DNA from: Actinomycetota bacterium
Lineage (GTDB): Bacteria; Actinomycetota; Actinomycetes; Nanopelagicales; Nanopelagicaceae
Direction of reading: 5' to 3'
Assembly: GCA_947371865.1 (NCBI GenBank)
Contig: CANBRH010000029.1
Coordinates: 1-12,094 of the forward strand
Length of the DNA: 12,094 nucleotides
Shown in pieces: positions 6,432 to 12,094 of this stretch (positions within the stretch are counted from its first letter, which is position 1; each line of letters starts with the position of its first letter). The notes beneath the pieces were generated by a model. It had not been told where the DNA came from, did no database searches, and was given only the letters and a program-made list of their open reading frames with translations. Both the position numbers and the translations under genes were made by a program.

Positions 6432-7838
6432 ATGACTGCCAGAGCTCGAAATACGACGGCGATAACTTTCGTATTGGCATTTTCTGGTTCAGTTGTTTCC
6501 ATCATGCAGACACTGTTGGTCCCGCTGCTCCCAGACATACCTTCCCTTCTCAAAGTTAGTGCTGGCGATGCATCCTGGTTGATCACCGCGACGCTCTTGG
6601 CCAGTTCAGTGGCAACCCCTTCGCTCACTCGCTTGGCAGATATGTTCGGCAAGCGTCGGATGATGCTTATCGGGCTCTTCATCATGATTCTCGGGTCCGC
6701 ACTCGGAGCCGTCGGTCAATCTCTAGTCTTGCTGATCATTGCCCGGATTATGCAGGGCTTTGCGATGGCATTGATTCCGATCGGCATCAGCATCATGCGA
6801 GATGAACTCCCAAAGGAGAAATTGCCATCCGCGGTTGCTCTGGTCAGTGGCACTTTAGGTATTGGCGCCGCCGTCGGCCTTCCCCTTTCCGGTGTGGTCT
6901 ATTCCAACTTTGGTTGGCACGCCGTGTTCTGGTTCTCTGCCGGTATTGGTATTTGTGCGGTCATAGGAATCATGATCTTTGTACCGGAGTCTGAAGTTCG
7001 AACAGGCGGAACGTTCGACTTTGTAGGAGCGATTCTTCTTTCGATCTCGTTGGTTTGCCTGCTTCTGGCGATTACTAAGGGAAGCGTCTGGGGCTGGAGT
7101 TCGCCGCGTACCGTGGCAAGTTTCTTGATATCAGTAGTTGTGTTCTCTATCTGGATCCCGATGGAAATTCGCAAAAAAGAGGCGCTCGTTGATTTGGCCA
7201 CATTTCGACATAAGACGGTGCTCTTCACAAACGTTGCATCGCTCCTTATTGGTTTTTCGATGTACGCCAACATGCTAACCACTACTCAACTTCTCCAGAT
7301 TCCTCGGTTTAGCGGTTATGGATTCGGAGTTGCCGTCACTGCTGCAGGTTTAGCGTTATTGCCTGCCGGACTTTCTATGGTGGCTTTCGCGCCAGTCTCT
7401 GCTCGAATTACCGCCTCATTTGGATCTCGAAGAACTTTACTTGTCGGATCATTGGTGCTTAGTTTTGGATATCTGGCACGCATCTTCTTTCTCCATAAGG
7501 AATGGCAGATCATCGTTGGCGCGATATTCGTATCTGCAGGCACTGCCATTGCATATGCGGCGATGCCGACCCTGATCATGCGATCGGTGCCAATTACTGA
7601 AACATCGGCAGCGAATGGCGTTAATACAGTGCTGCGAACCATCGGTACGGCAACGGCCAGTGCAACCATAGCCACATTACTTTCGACGAAAATGCTCCAC
7701 ATTAATGGTGTGGATTTACCTCGGTTGGCTAGTTTTCAACAAGTTTATGTCTTAGCAGCGATAGCGGCACTAGTGGCTGCTGGAACGACGTTCTTGATCC
7801 CAAAAGAAGAGCCACTGGAATCAAGTTACGGCCAATAG
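6432..7838 (+). CDS. MFS transporter, DHA2-type (14-helix) drug:H+ antiporter family
   Basis: A 468-residue integral membrane protein with about 14 hydrophobic segments, starting at 11-33 and ending at 436-456. Family motifs are visible: motif A RLADMFGKRRM (67-77) in the loop between helices 2 and 3; motif B-like IARIMQGFAMALIP (103-116) with the key Arg105; and motif C-like GTLGIGAAVGLPLSG (140-154) in helix 5, the antiporter signature that indicates export. Length and helix count fit DHA2 multidrug or metabolite exporters powered by the proton gradient. The substrate is unknown. The ATG is 4 nt downstream of the phosphoribosyltransferase stop with no strong Shine-Dalgarno sequence, so translation is probably coupled. 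That neighbour makes export of a purine or nucleobase-like compound thinkable, but this is only context. Confidence 0.9.
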   Translation: MTARARNTTAITFVLAFSGSVVSIMQTLLVPLLPDIPSLLKVSAGDASWLITATLLASSVATPSLTRLADMFGKRRMMLIGLFIMILGSALGAVGQSLVLLIIARIMQGFAMALIPIGISIMRDELPKEKLPSAVALVSGTLGIGAAVGLPLSGVVYSNFGWHAVFWFSAGIGICAVIGIMIFVPESEVRTGGTFDFVGAILLSISLVCLLLAITKGSVWGWSSPRTVASFLISVVVFSIWIPMEIRKKEALVDLATFRHKTVLFTNVASLLIGFSMYANMLTTTQLLQIPRFSGYGFGVAVTAAGLALLPAGLSMVAFAPVSARITASFGSRRTLLVGSLVLSFGYLARIFFLHKEWQIIVGAIFVSAGTAIAYAAMPTLIMRSVPITETSAANGVNTVLRTIGTATASATIATLLSTKMLHINGVDLPRLASFQQVYVLAAIAALVAAGTTFLIPKEEPLESSYGQ

Positions 7839-7857
7839 TTAAGAATAAAACAAAAAC

Positions 7858-8361
7858 TTATTTGGAGGCTTTGACTGCCTTTACTGGACGAGTAGGAAGT
7901 GCACCTAAAGCTGCAACAGCATTGTCGCGAGCGAGTGTGGCTGAGACCAGAGCTGCATCGCGAGTCGCACGATTTTTTGCCTTGGCTGCTGCAGTTTTAG
8001 CAGCCGCTAGTCCCGCTTGAAAATTATTTCGTGCTAAAAGCGCAGCATCTTTGAATGCTTGATTAATTGCCTTGACCCGATCTTTATATGCGCTTTGAAA
8101 GGTGGAGAAAGCTTGCAAGACGTTCTTGAAGTCGGCTCCGTTTTGTTTGCTAGCAGCGTAGATATCCAGAGCCGCTTTGTATGATGCTTGAGCGGCGCTG
8201 AAATCCGCAGCGGCAGCCGTTGGCACAACGGCCGTGGTCGATGGGGTGGCACCTGAATCAGCTTGCGCCGATATTGGGGAAAAGGATGCAACGAAGACCA
8301 ATGCTGCTGCGGATCTAGTCGTCAGCTTCCTCAGGTTCATCATGGTCATATTCTTTCTCAT
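7858..8361 (-). CDS. Secreted Ala-rich coiled-coil protein
   Basis: Up to 167 residues, minus strand, convergent with the MFS gene (19 bp between stops). A signal peptide is clear: NLRKLTTR then a hydrophobic core, with likely cleavage after SAQA (residue 34). The mature part starts with a Ser/Thr/Pro/Ala linker (35-52), then about 100 residues of Ala/Lys/Arg-rich helix (AAQASYKAALDIYAA, AINQAFKDAALLAR, AAKTAAAKAKNRATRDAAL), ending in a basic tail PTRPVKAVKASK. Similar short secreted coiled-coil proteins of unknown function are frequent in aquatic actinobacteria; a surface or cell-wall structural role is a guess. The start is uncertain: ATGs at 8361, 8349, 8343 and 8340 are in frame. The later ones give a more typical signal peptide, and 8349 has a weak purine-rich stretch ahead. 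It is divergent from the two-component system and probably controlled by it (see the box at 8400-8417). Confidence 0.8.
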   Translation of the reverse strand: MRKNMTMMNLRKLTTRSAAALVFVASFSPISAQADSGATPSTTAVVPTAAAADFSAAQASYKAALDIYAASKQNGADFKNVLQAFSTFQSAYKDRVKAINQAFKDAALLARNNFQAGLAAAKTAAAKAKNRATRDAALVSATLARDNAVAALGALPTRPVKAVKASK

Positions 8362-8378
8362 AAGGGGTGAAAGCGATA

Positions 8379-8406
8379 TTCATAGTGTCCGCTCAAACTT
8401 TGTGAA
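8379..8406 (-). promoter_or_regulatory. Candidate promoter of the secreted coiled-coil gene
   Basis: On the minus strand TTCACA (8406-8401, five of six to TTGACA) is 16 nt before TATGAA (8384-8379, followed by T). This would start transcription near 8372, just upstream of the start codons. The -35 coincides with the proximal half of the direct repeat, the layout of a class II activated promoter. Confidence 0.45.
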
Positions 8407-8417
8407 TTTCTTGTGAA
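8400..8417. promoter_or_regulatory. PhoP-like response-regulator box (direct repeat, 11-bp period)
   Basis: Read on the minus strand this is TTCACAA-GAAA-TTCACAA; on the plus strand TTGTGAA repeats at 8400-8406 and 8411-8417. Two 7-bp direct repeats one helical turn apart are how OmpR/PhoB-family regulators bind as head-to-tail dimers. The TCACA cores resemble the reported TCACAGC-N4-TCACAGC site of M. tuberculosis PhoP and the GTTCACC repeats of Streptomyces PhoP. It lies between the secreted coiled-coil gene and an OmpR-family regulator gene, so target activation and autoregulation are both plausible. Binding itself is inferred. Confidence 0.5.
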
Positions 8418-8474
8418 ATGCCACGGGGATGCCTTCGATCCACGCCCTTGAGGTAGCCTGCGGTTGGGGGTAAA

Positions 8475-9164
8475 GTGAAAAAAGCTCATATTTTGGTAGT
8501 GGATGACGAGGCCGGTATTCGCGACCTGTTAACTGATGCGCTCTCCATGGGAGATTACGACGTCACTACGGCTGAAGATGGCCAAAAAGCGATTAACCTT
8601 TTACGCACCCAGAAATTTGATTTAATTATTGCAGATATCAATATGCCGATCTTGGACGGTTATTCCATGCTCGAGCGCATCCGCGGGGCCGATGACCAGA
8701 CACCAGTATTGATTCTTACTGCCCGAAACGATCGCAAAGATGTGGCCACTGGCTTGCGCATCGGAGCCGACGATTATGTTCTCAAGCCATTTGGTTTGGA
8801 AGAACTCATGTTACGAGTGGCCGCAATCTTGCGCCGTACCAGCAAGGGTGCGACTGAAATAGAACACTTGACCTGCGGCCCCATCGTTTTAAACGATCAA
8901 TTCCATAACGTAACTTTCAACGAAGAAAATATTGATCTCTCGCCGACCGAATACCGGTTGCTCCAATATTTGATGGAGCGCGTGGGGAAGGTCGTGCGTA
9001 AAGAGACATTGCTTTCTGCGATTTGGGGAATCGAATTCGAAACAAACACTTCGGTTGTGGATACCTATATTTCTTACTTACGCAAGAAACTGCATCGAGA
9101 TGGTTTTGAAGGCATAAAGACAATCCGCGGCGTCGGATTCCAACTGCTGGCACCAAGAGAATGA
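8475..9164 (+). CDS. OmpR/PhoB-family response regulator
   Basis: A 229-residue cytoplasmic transcription factor. The receiver domain (about 1-120) has the acidic pair Asp10/Asp11, the phospho-acceptor Asp54 (IIADINMP), the switch Thr82 (LTAR), Tyr101 and the invariant Lys104 (YVLKPF). The winged-helix DNA-binding domain (about 128-227) has LSPTEYRLLQYLMERVGKV (155-173), SVVDTYISYLRKKL (193-206) and the wing IKTIRGVGFQL (214-224), all typical of the PhoB/OmpR class. All phosphorylation residues are intact. The start is GTG at 8475 with a G-rich ribosome-binding stretch (GGGGG, 8466-8470) 4 nt ahead, and MKKAHILVVDDE is the usual family beginning. Its stop overlaps the kinase start (ATGA). It cannot be assigned to PhoP, MtrA or another orthologue by eye. 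Confidence 0.93.
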   Translation: MKKAHILVVDDEAGIRDLLTDALSMGDYDVTTAEDGQKAINLLRTQKFDLIIADINMPILDGYSMLERIRGADDQTPVLILTARNDRKDVATGLRIGADDYVLKPFGLEELMLRVAAILRRTSKGATEIEHLTCGPIVLNDQFHNVTFNEENIDLSPTEYRLLQYLMERVGKVVRKETLLSAIWGIEFETNTSVVDTYISYLRKKLHRDGFEGIKTIRGVGFQLLAPRE

Positions 9165-10390
9165 AAGGTCGCAACCTCTACTGGTCCGCACTCGCCCTCT
9201 TAGTTTCACTACTAACGATTTTCATTGGCGTGGCGTTGATCCAATCCAATTATGTTGCTGAAATCAGATCAATCGACAAACTTCTAACCCAGGATATTCA
9301 CGATATCAAGCGATCCATATCTGGATATCCCTCTGCCGCACTTTTGTTGACCCAAGATAGCCCCATCCCAATTACCGTAGGTTTCGCTGCCGACCCTGGC
9401 CAACCTGTACAAATTAGAGACTCAGGCGCACGTATTTCGCGCCGTCTTACCACCAGCGAATTAGCCAAGGCCGGGGGAACGCCTATCACGGTCCAGATGG
9501 CAACTCGAAACCGAGTCCGTGCAATAGATATGGGTGATGACCAGCAACTAATTTTGGCTATAGACGTTGATAATCTCGCTCGGAATCGCGTAAATGGACT
9601 TCGATTAACTTTCGTGTTTGCGTTATTACTTTTTTTCTTCTCGCAAACGATCTCCCGATTTTCTTCCTCTAGACGCGATCTCCGACTTGCCCAGCAAAAT
9701 CTTGAAATTGAGCAGGAACGCCAACGTCGAACGCAAGAGTTTCTTGGTGACGCTTCGCATGAACTACGCACGCCATTAACTGTGATTAAGGGATATACCG
9801 AACTTCTGCGCATGCGCGACCAAGGGGCGAACCCCGAAGTAGGCAAGCAGATCGATCGCATGCACGCTGAGATTGTTCGAATGGAAGAACTCATAAATGA
9901 CTTACTTCTACTGGCCGAATTAGGGGAGCATCCAGCGCTCGAACTTGCACCCTTCAATGTTTCGCTTCAAGCTCTTGGATTTATTGAGGATGCTCAATTG
10001 CTGCAACCGGGGCGTGAAATCAATTTTTCAGTGGAACCCGGCATCGTGGTCAATGCTTCCGAGAAGTTGATGGCGCAAATATTTAGCAATATTTTTTCTA
10101 ACGCCAGACGTCATACCCCCGAGAATGCGCAAATTCGGTTTGCGCTCGTTAGGGAAGGTTCGAAACTACATATCGACTATGACGATGCTGGGCTTGGTTT
10201 CCCCGAAGGTTTTGCCACCCACGGGGTGCGCCATTTTGCGCGCTTCGATAAATCTCGTTCACGCGCCACCGGGGGCTCAGGATTGGGTCTTAGTTTGGTT
10301 GAAGCGATCGTTAAAGCATTTAACGGAAAGATTCTTTTCGGTAAGAGCGACCTAGGGGGAGTCCAGATGAGAATAGAACTCCCGATTTAG
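9161..10390 (+). CDS. Membrane sensor histidine kinase, HAMP-less
   Basis: A 409-residue partner kinase of the preceding regulator; the ATG overlaps its stop by 4 bp, so the two are translationally coupled. Transmembrane helix 1 is at about 8-27 and helix 2 at about 147-164; between them lies an extracytoplasmic sensor region of some 120 residues with no recognised fold. The DHp domain follows after only about 25 residues of charged helix, too little for a HAMP domain. The H-box FLGDASHELRTPL (194-206) has the phospho-acceptor His200. The ATPase domain has the N-box SNIFSNARRHTP (309-320), the G1 box DAGLGFP (342-348, slightly unlike the common DxGPGI) and the G2 box GGSGLGLSLV (371-380). All essential residues are present, so it should be active. 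The signal sensed is unknown. Confidence 0.92.
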   Translation: MKGRNLYWSALALLVSLLTIFIGVALIQSNYVAEIRSIDKLLTQDIHDIKRSISGYPSAALLLTQDSPIPITVGFAADPGQPVQIRDSGARISRRLTTSELAKAGGTPITVQMATRNRVRAIDMGDDQQLILAIDVDNLARNRVNGLRLTFVFALLLFFFSQTISRFSSSRRDLRLAQQNLEIEQERQRRTQEFLGDASHELRTPLTVIKGYTELLRMRDQGANPEVGKQIDRMHAEIVRMEELINDLLLLAELGEHPALELAPFNVSLQALGFIEDAQLLQPGREINFSVEPGIVVNASEKLMAQIFSNIFSNARRHTPENAQIRFALVREGSKLHIDYDDAGLGFPEGFATHGVRHFARFDKSRSRATGGSGLGLSLVEAIVKAFNGKILFGKSDLGGVQMRIELPI

Positions 10391-10405
10391 GCTCTTTACT
10401 CGTAT

Positions 10406-10633
10406 TTACTTGTGAACGATGAGCACGCCAACAATCAGCGACAGCAGAACAATTCCAACGCCCAGCAGAGTTAATTGAGTTTTGCTCCAAGATTTTGTGG
10501 AATGCGGGGTCAATGGGGAGATTGGTGGCACATAATCGCGCACCTGACTCAAATAAATTTGAGCAGTCTTTTCGCTGACTACCTTCTCGGCTTTCAGCTT
10601 GTCGAGTTCGGCAATGATGTCGTCGTCGGCCAT
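10406..10633 (-). CDS. Small protein with C-terminal membrane anchor, unknown function
   Basis: A 75-residue protein from the ATG at 10633, chosen because AGAGAGG (10648-10642) lies 8 nt upstream as a good Shine-Dalgarno sequence; an in-frame TTG at 10669 would overlap it. Residues 1-34 are charged and helical (DDDIIAELDKLKAEKVVSEK), 35-52 form a Pro/Ser/Thr linker, and 53-73 are one transmembrane helix (LTLLGVGIVLLSLIVGVLIV) with only two residues after it. The expected topology is N-terminus inside, tail-anchored. The 'ELDKLKAEKVVSEKTAQIYL' segment vaguely recalls SHOCT-type short helical domains, but not well enough to assign. It is convergent with the kinase gene (15 bp apart) and divergent from the pirin gene. 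A TTGACC hexamer on the minus strand (10669-10664) could be a -35, though no good -10 sits at the right distance. Confidence 0.65.
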   Translation of the reverse strand: MADDDIIAELDKLKAEKVVSEKTAQIYLSQVRDYVPPISPLTPHSTKSWSKTQLTLLGVGIVLLSLIVGVLIVHK

Positions 10634-10722
10634 GGGGGATACCTCTCTATAAACAAACAAGAAGGTCAATTTTCACACACGAACTTTGATTTCTTGGGCA
10701 GGCGCGTCCAAAGGGCGAGACT

Positions 10723-10728
10723 TATGAT
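10723..10728 (+). promoter_or_regulatory. Probable -10 element of the pirin gene
   Basis: TATGAT (five of six to TATAAT) ends 9 nt before the ATG at 10738, so the transcript would begin within about 2-3 nt of the start codon, nearly leaderless. There is no Shine-Dalgarno sequence in between and no convincing -35. Confidence 0.45.
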
Positions 10729-10737
10729 GAACTCCTT

Positions 10738-11649
10738 ATGAGTACTGAACTCACGTTAGATCCCCGGCTGGTGACTTTGACGGTGCGATCTGGCATCTCG
10801 ATTCGCCGAACCTTGCCTCACCGCGAAATTAAAACTATTGGTGCCTGGTGCTTCGTCGATCATTATGGTCCTACGAACCAACTTCAGGCCATGAGCGTCG
10901 CGGCTCATCCCCACACCGGCCTACAGACTGCTTCGTGGCTCTTTTCGGGCGAGATTGAACACCGCGACTCACTTCAGCACATTCAAAACATAAACCCGGG
11001 CGAACTCAACTTGATGACGGCTGGGGTCGGGATCGCTCACTCGGAGCTTTCGCAGGGCACAAGCGTTGATCTTCATGGGGTCCAGTTGTGGATTGCGCTG
11101 CCGGAGAAGGCGCGAAATAGTGCGCCGGAATTCGACCATTATGCCAACCTGCCCATCTTTGATCACGATGGCGCAACGATCCGTGTCTTCATCGGTGAAA
11201 TTTTGGGCCATCGTTCTCCAGCAATGGTTTTCAGCGAACTCGTTGGTGCTGAAATAAATATTGAATCTGATGTTATCTTTTCGCTCCCGCTTCAAAATAG
11301 CTTTGAGTATGGCCTCTTAGTCGACACTGGTGAGGTCGTCATAAATGGCACGGCAGTTCCCGAGGGCTCTATGCGCTACTTACCAACCACCATCGATTCG
11401 CTTTCCATTGAAACGAAGAGCCCGGCGCGAATCTTGCTCCTTGGGGGAGTCCCTTTCCCGGAAGAAATCATCATGTGGTGGAATTTCATCGGCCGCACCC
11501 ACGAGGAGATCATCGCGATGCGCCAAGACTGGGAGAGTGGTTCTGCGCGCTTTCCGACATTTGTCGATGCATCTGGCGATCGCATTCCTGCGCCAGCTAT
11601 GCCCAACATTCGATTGACGCCAAGAGGGCGAAGAAAACCCTTGCAATAA
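10738..11649 (+). CDS. Pirin-family protein (bicupin)
   Basis: A 303-residue cytoplasmic protein of the pirin family, bicupin proteins that bind one metal ion (usually Fe) in the N-terminal cupin. The four ligands are present with the same spacing as in human pirin: His57 and His59 in AAHPHTGL, and His101 and Glu103 in GIAHSE. Other family blocks are WCFVDHYGP (37-45), GEIEHRDSLQH (71-81), NLMTAGVGIAHSE (91-103), DLHGVQLWIALP (111-122), and the C-terminal cupin ending in LLLGGVPFPEEIIMWWNFIGRTHEEI (233-258). Length is normal. Bacterial pirins have been reported as quercetin dioxygenases or as modulators of metabolic enzymes; which applies here cannot be told. The ArsR unit begins 27 nt downstream with its own promoter. 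Confidence 0.95.
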   Translation: MSTELTLDPRLVTLTVRSGISIRRTLPHREIKTIGAWCFVDHYGPTNQLQAMSVAAHPHTGLQTASWLFSGEIEHRDSLQHIQNINPGELNLMTAGVGIAHSELSQGTSVDLHGVQLWIALPEKARNSAPEFDHYANLPIFDHDGATIRVFIGEILGHRSPAMVFSELVGAEINIESDVIFSLPLQNSFEYGLLVDTGEVVINGTAVPEGSMRYLPTTIDSLSIETKSPARILLLGGVPFPEEIIMWWNFIGRTHEEIIAMRQDWESGSARFPTFVDASGDRIPAPAMPNIRLTPRGRRKPLQ

Positions 11650-11676
11650 TAGGTTAGCCCCTGCTAACGTATTTCC
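11641..11676 (+). promoter_or_regulatory. Promoter of arsR-type gene with overlapping palindromic operator
   Basis: TTGCAA (11641-11646, overlapping the end of the pirin gene), 18 nt, TAACGT (11665-11670), 6 nt, ATG at 11677: a leaderless promoter. A perfect inverted repeat, GTTAGC-CCCT-GCTAAC (11653-11668), fills the spacer and runs into the -10. ArsR-type repressors commonly bind such palindromes over their own promoter, so this is the likely autoregulatory operator. As RNA from the pirin transcript it would also be a small hairpin, but without a clear T-tract. Confidence 0.55.
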
Positions 11677-11994
11677 ATGCTCGATTTATTGGAAGTTGTA
11701 GCCGAACCAAATCGGCGAAAGCTGCTGCAATTACTGACTTCCGGAGAGAAGACGGTTTCTGAACTCGCAGCCGAATTCCCAGTAAGTAGATCTGCAATCT
11801 CACAACAGTTACTTCACCTCTTGGATGCCCAACTGATTTCGGTTCGAAAAGAAGGACGAAATCGCTATTACTCGATCGAACCTGCCGGGATGGCCCGGCT
11901 AAAGCAATTCTTTCTTGATGAATTTTGGTCGCATGAACTGGACCAACTTGTGGCAGAGGCTCATTCAATCCATATTAAAAGAACTAGGAGATAG
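11677..11994 (+). CDS. ArsR-family winged-helix repressor
   Basis: A 105-residue cytoplasmic DNA-binding protein. MLDLLEVVAEPNRRKLLQLL (1-20) is the usual ArsR start; the helix-turn-helix is at about 25-50 (TVSELAAEFPVSRSAISQQL), and the wing is VRKEGRNRYYSI (56-67). There are no cysteines at all, so the metal-sensing ELCVCDL site is absent and it is not a classical arsenic or metal sensor. The C-terminus 'FFLDEFWSHELDQL' is typical of the ArsR subgroup encoded with SRPBCC/AHSA1 proteins, which indeed follow here 2 nt downstream. It is probably a repressor of its own two-gene unit; the inducer is unknown. Confidence 0.93.
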   Translation: MLDLLEVVAEPNRRKLLQLLTSGEKTVSELAAEFPVSRSAISQQLLHLLDAQLISVRKEGRNRYYSIEPAGMARLKQFFLDEFWSHELDQLVAEAHSIHIKRTRR

Positions 11995-11996
11995 TT

Positions 11997-12094
11997 ATGG
12001 CTTTTGATAGAACCGTTTTCTTACCCTTGGATACACATGCGGCCTTCGAACTTGTTACGCAACCCGAACGCCTTCGGAGGTGGATGACAGTTGC
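11997..12094 (+). CDS. SRPBCC/AHSA1-family protein, N-terminal fragment
   Basis: The first 32 complete codons of a gene cut by the window end. It begins MAFDRTVFLPLDTHAAFELV and continues to PERLRRWM. The pattern of a strand, then a short helix 'AFELVTQPERLRRWM', is the start of the helix-grip START-like fold of AHSA1 (Hsp90 ATPase activator homologue) proteins, which bind hydrophobic ligands. AGGAG (11986-11990) stands 6 nt before the ATG as a strong Shine-Dalgarno sequence, and the gap to the ArsR stop is 2 nt. This internal operon gene has a ribosome-binding site, whereas first genes in this window mostly do not. The ligand and the rest of the protein cannot be seen. Confidence 0.8.
   Translation, partial: MAFDRTVFLPLDTHAAFELVTQPERLRRWMTV

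Noticed and set aside
7839..7857. Bidirectional terminator between the MFS gene and the coiled-coil gene
   Set aside because: The 19 bp are A-rich and contain no G+C-rich inverted repeat; only a weak AATAA/TTATT symmetry is present.
9298..9957. A 219-residue open frame antisense to the sensor kinase
   Set aside because: The plus-strand kinase has every expected motif across this stretch. The antisense product is Ser/Arg-rich without recognisable domains, as expected from a codon-mirrored shadow.
11677..11994. Arsenic or metal sensing by the ArsR-family protein
   Set aside because: The protein contains no cysteine and lacks the ELCVCDL metal site; the SRPBCC neighbour points to a different inducer.

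Overview
The window looks like chromosomal DNA of a Gram-positive, probably actinobacterial organism with roughly half G+C. Three things point that way. Most first genes of transcription units appear to be leaderless, with a -10-like hexamer exactly 6 nt before the start codon. Secreted proteins end in a 'TCxKG...PKCPxGY' motif that I associate with aquatic Actinomycetota (Nanopelagicales-like lineages). A conserved actinobacterial small protein of the 'GLRAPGTGI' type is also present. The lineage is an inference. I see no transposase, integrase, CRISPR array, tRNA or rRNA, and nothing phage-like.

Layout. (1) 1-230: the C-terminal end of a protein with two 4Fe-4S motifs, whose stop codon overlaps that of the convergent conserved gene at 227-574. 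(2) 685-2106: argG, argininosuccinate synthase of the long E. coli-like form, divergent from the previous gene. (3) 2174-5918: two tandem paralogous secreted trypsin-like serine proteases with an undescribed-looking N-terminal domain, intact catalytic triads, an alpha-helical C-terminal part and a terminal two-cysteine motif. (4) 5942-7838: a phosphoribosyltransferase gene followed 4 nt later by a DHA2-type MFS exporter. (5) 7858-10390: a secreted Ala-rich coiled-coil protein on the minus strand, divergent from an OmpR-family response regulator and a HAMP-less sensor kinase that overlap by 4 bp. The shared intergenic region carries a TTCACAA-N4-TTCACAA direct repeat with 11-bp period, resembling actinobacterial PhoP boxes. 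(6) 10406-10633: a 75-aa protein with a C-terminal membrane anchor. (7) 10738-11649: a pirin with all four metal ligands. (8) 11677-12094: an ArsR-type repressor followed 2 nt later by an SRPBCC/AHSA1 gene cut by the window end; a perfect palindrome over the repressor's own promoter looks like its operator.

The most interesting items are the tandem protease pair and its shared N-terminal domain, the PhoP-like box that may make the coiled-coil secreted protein a target of the adjacent two-component system, the likely leaderless promoters, and the ArsR operator. I found no complete, clearly new multigene system. Most of the window is ordinary metabolism, regulation and cell-envelope genes.
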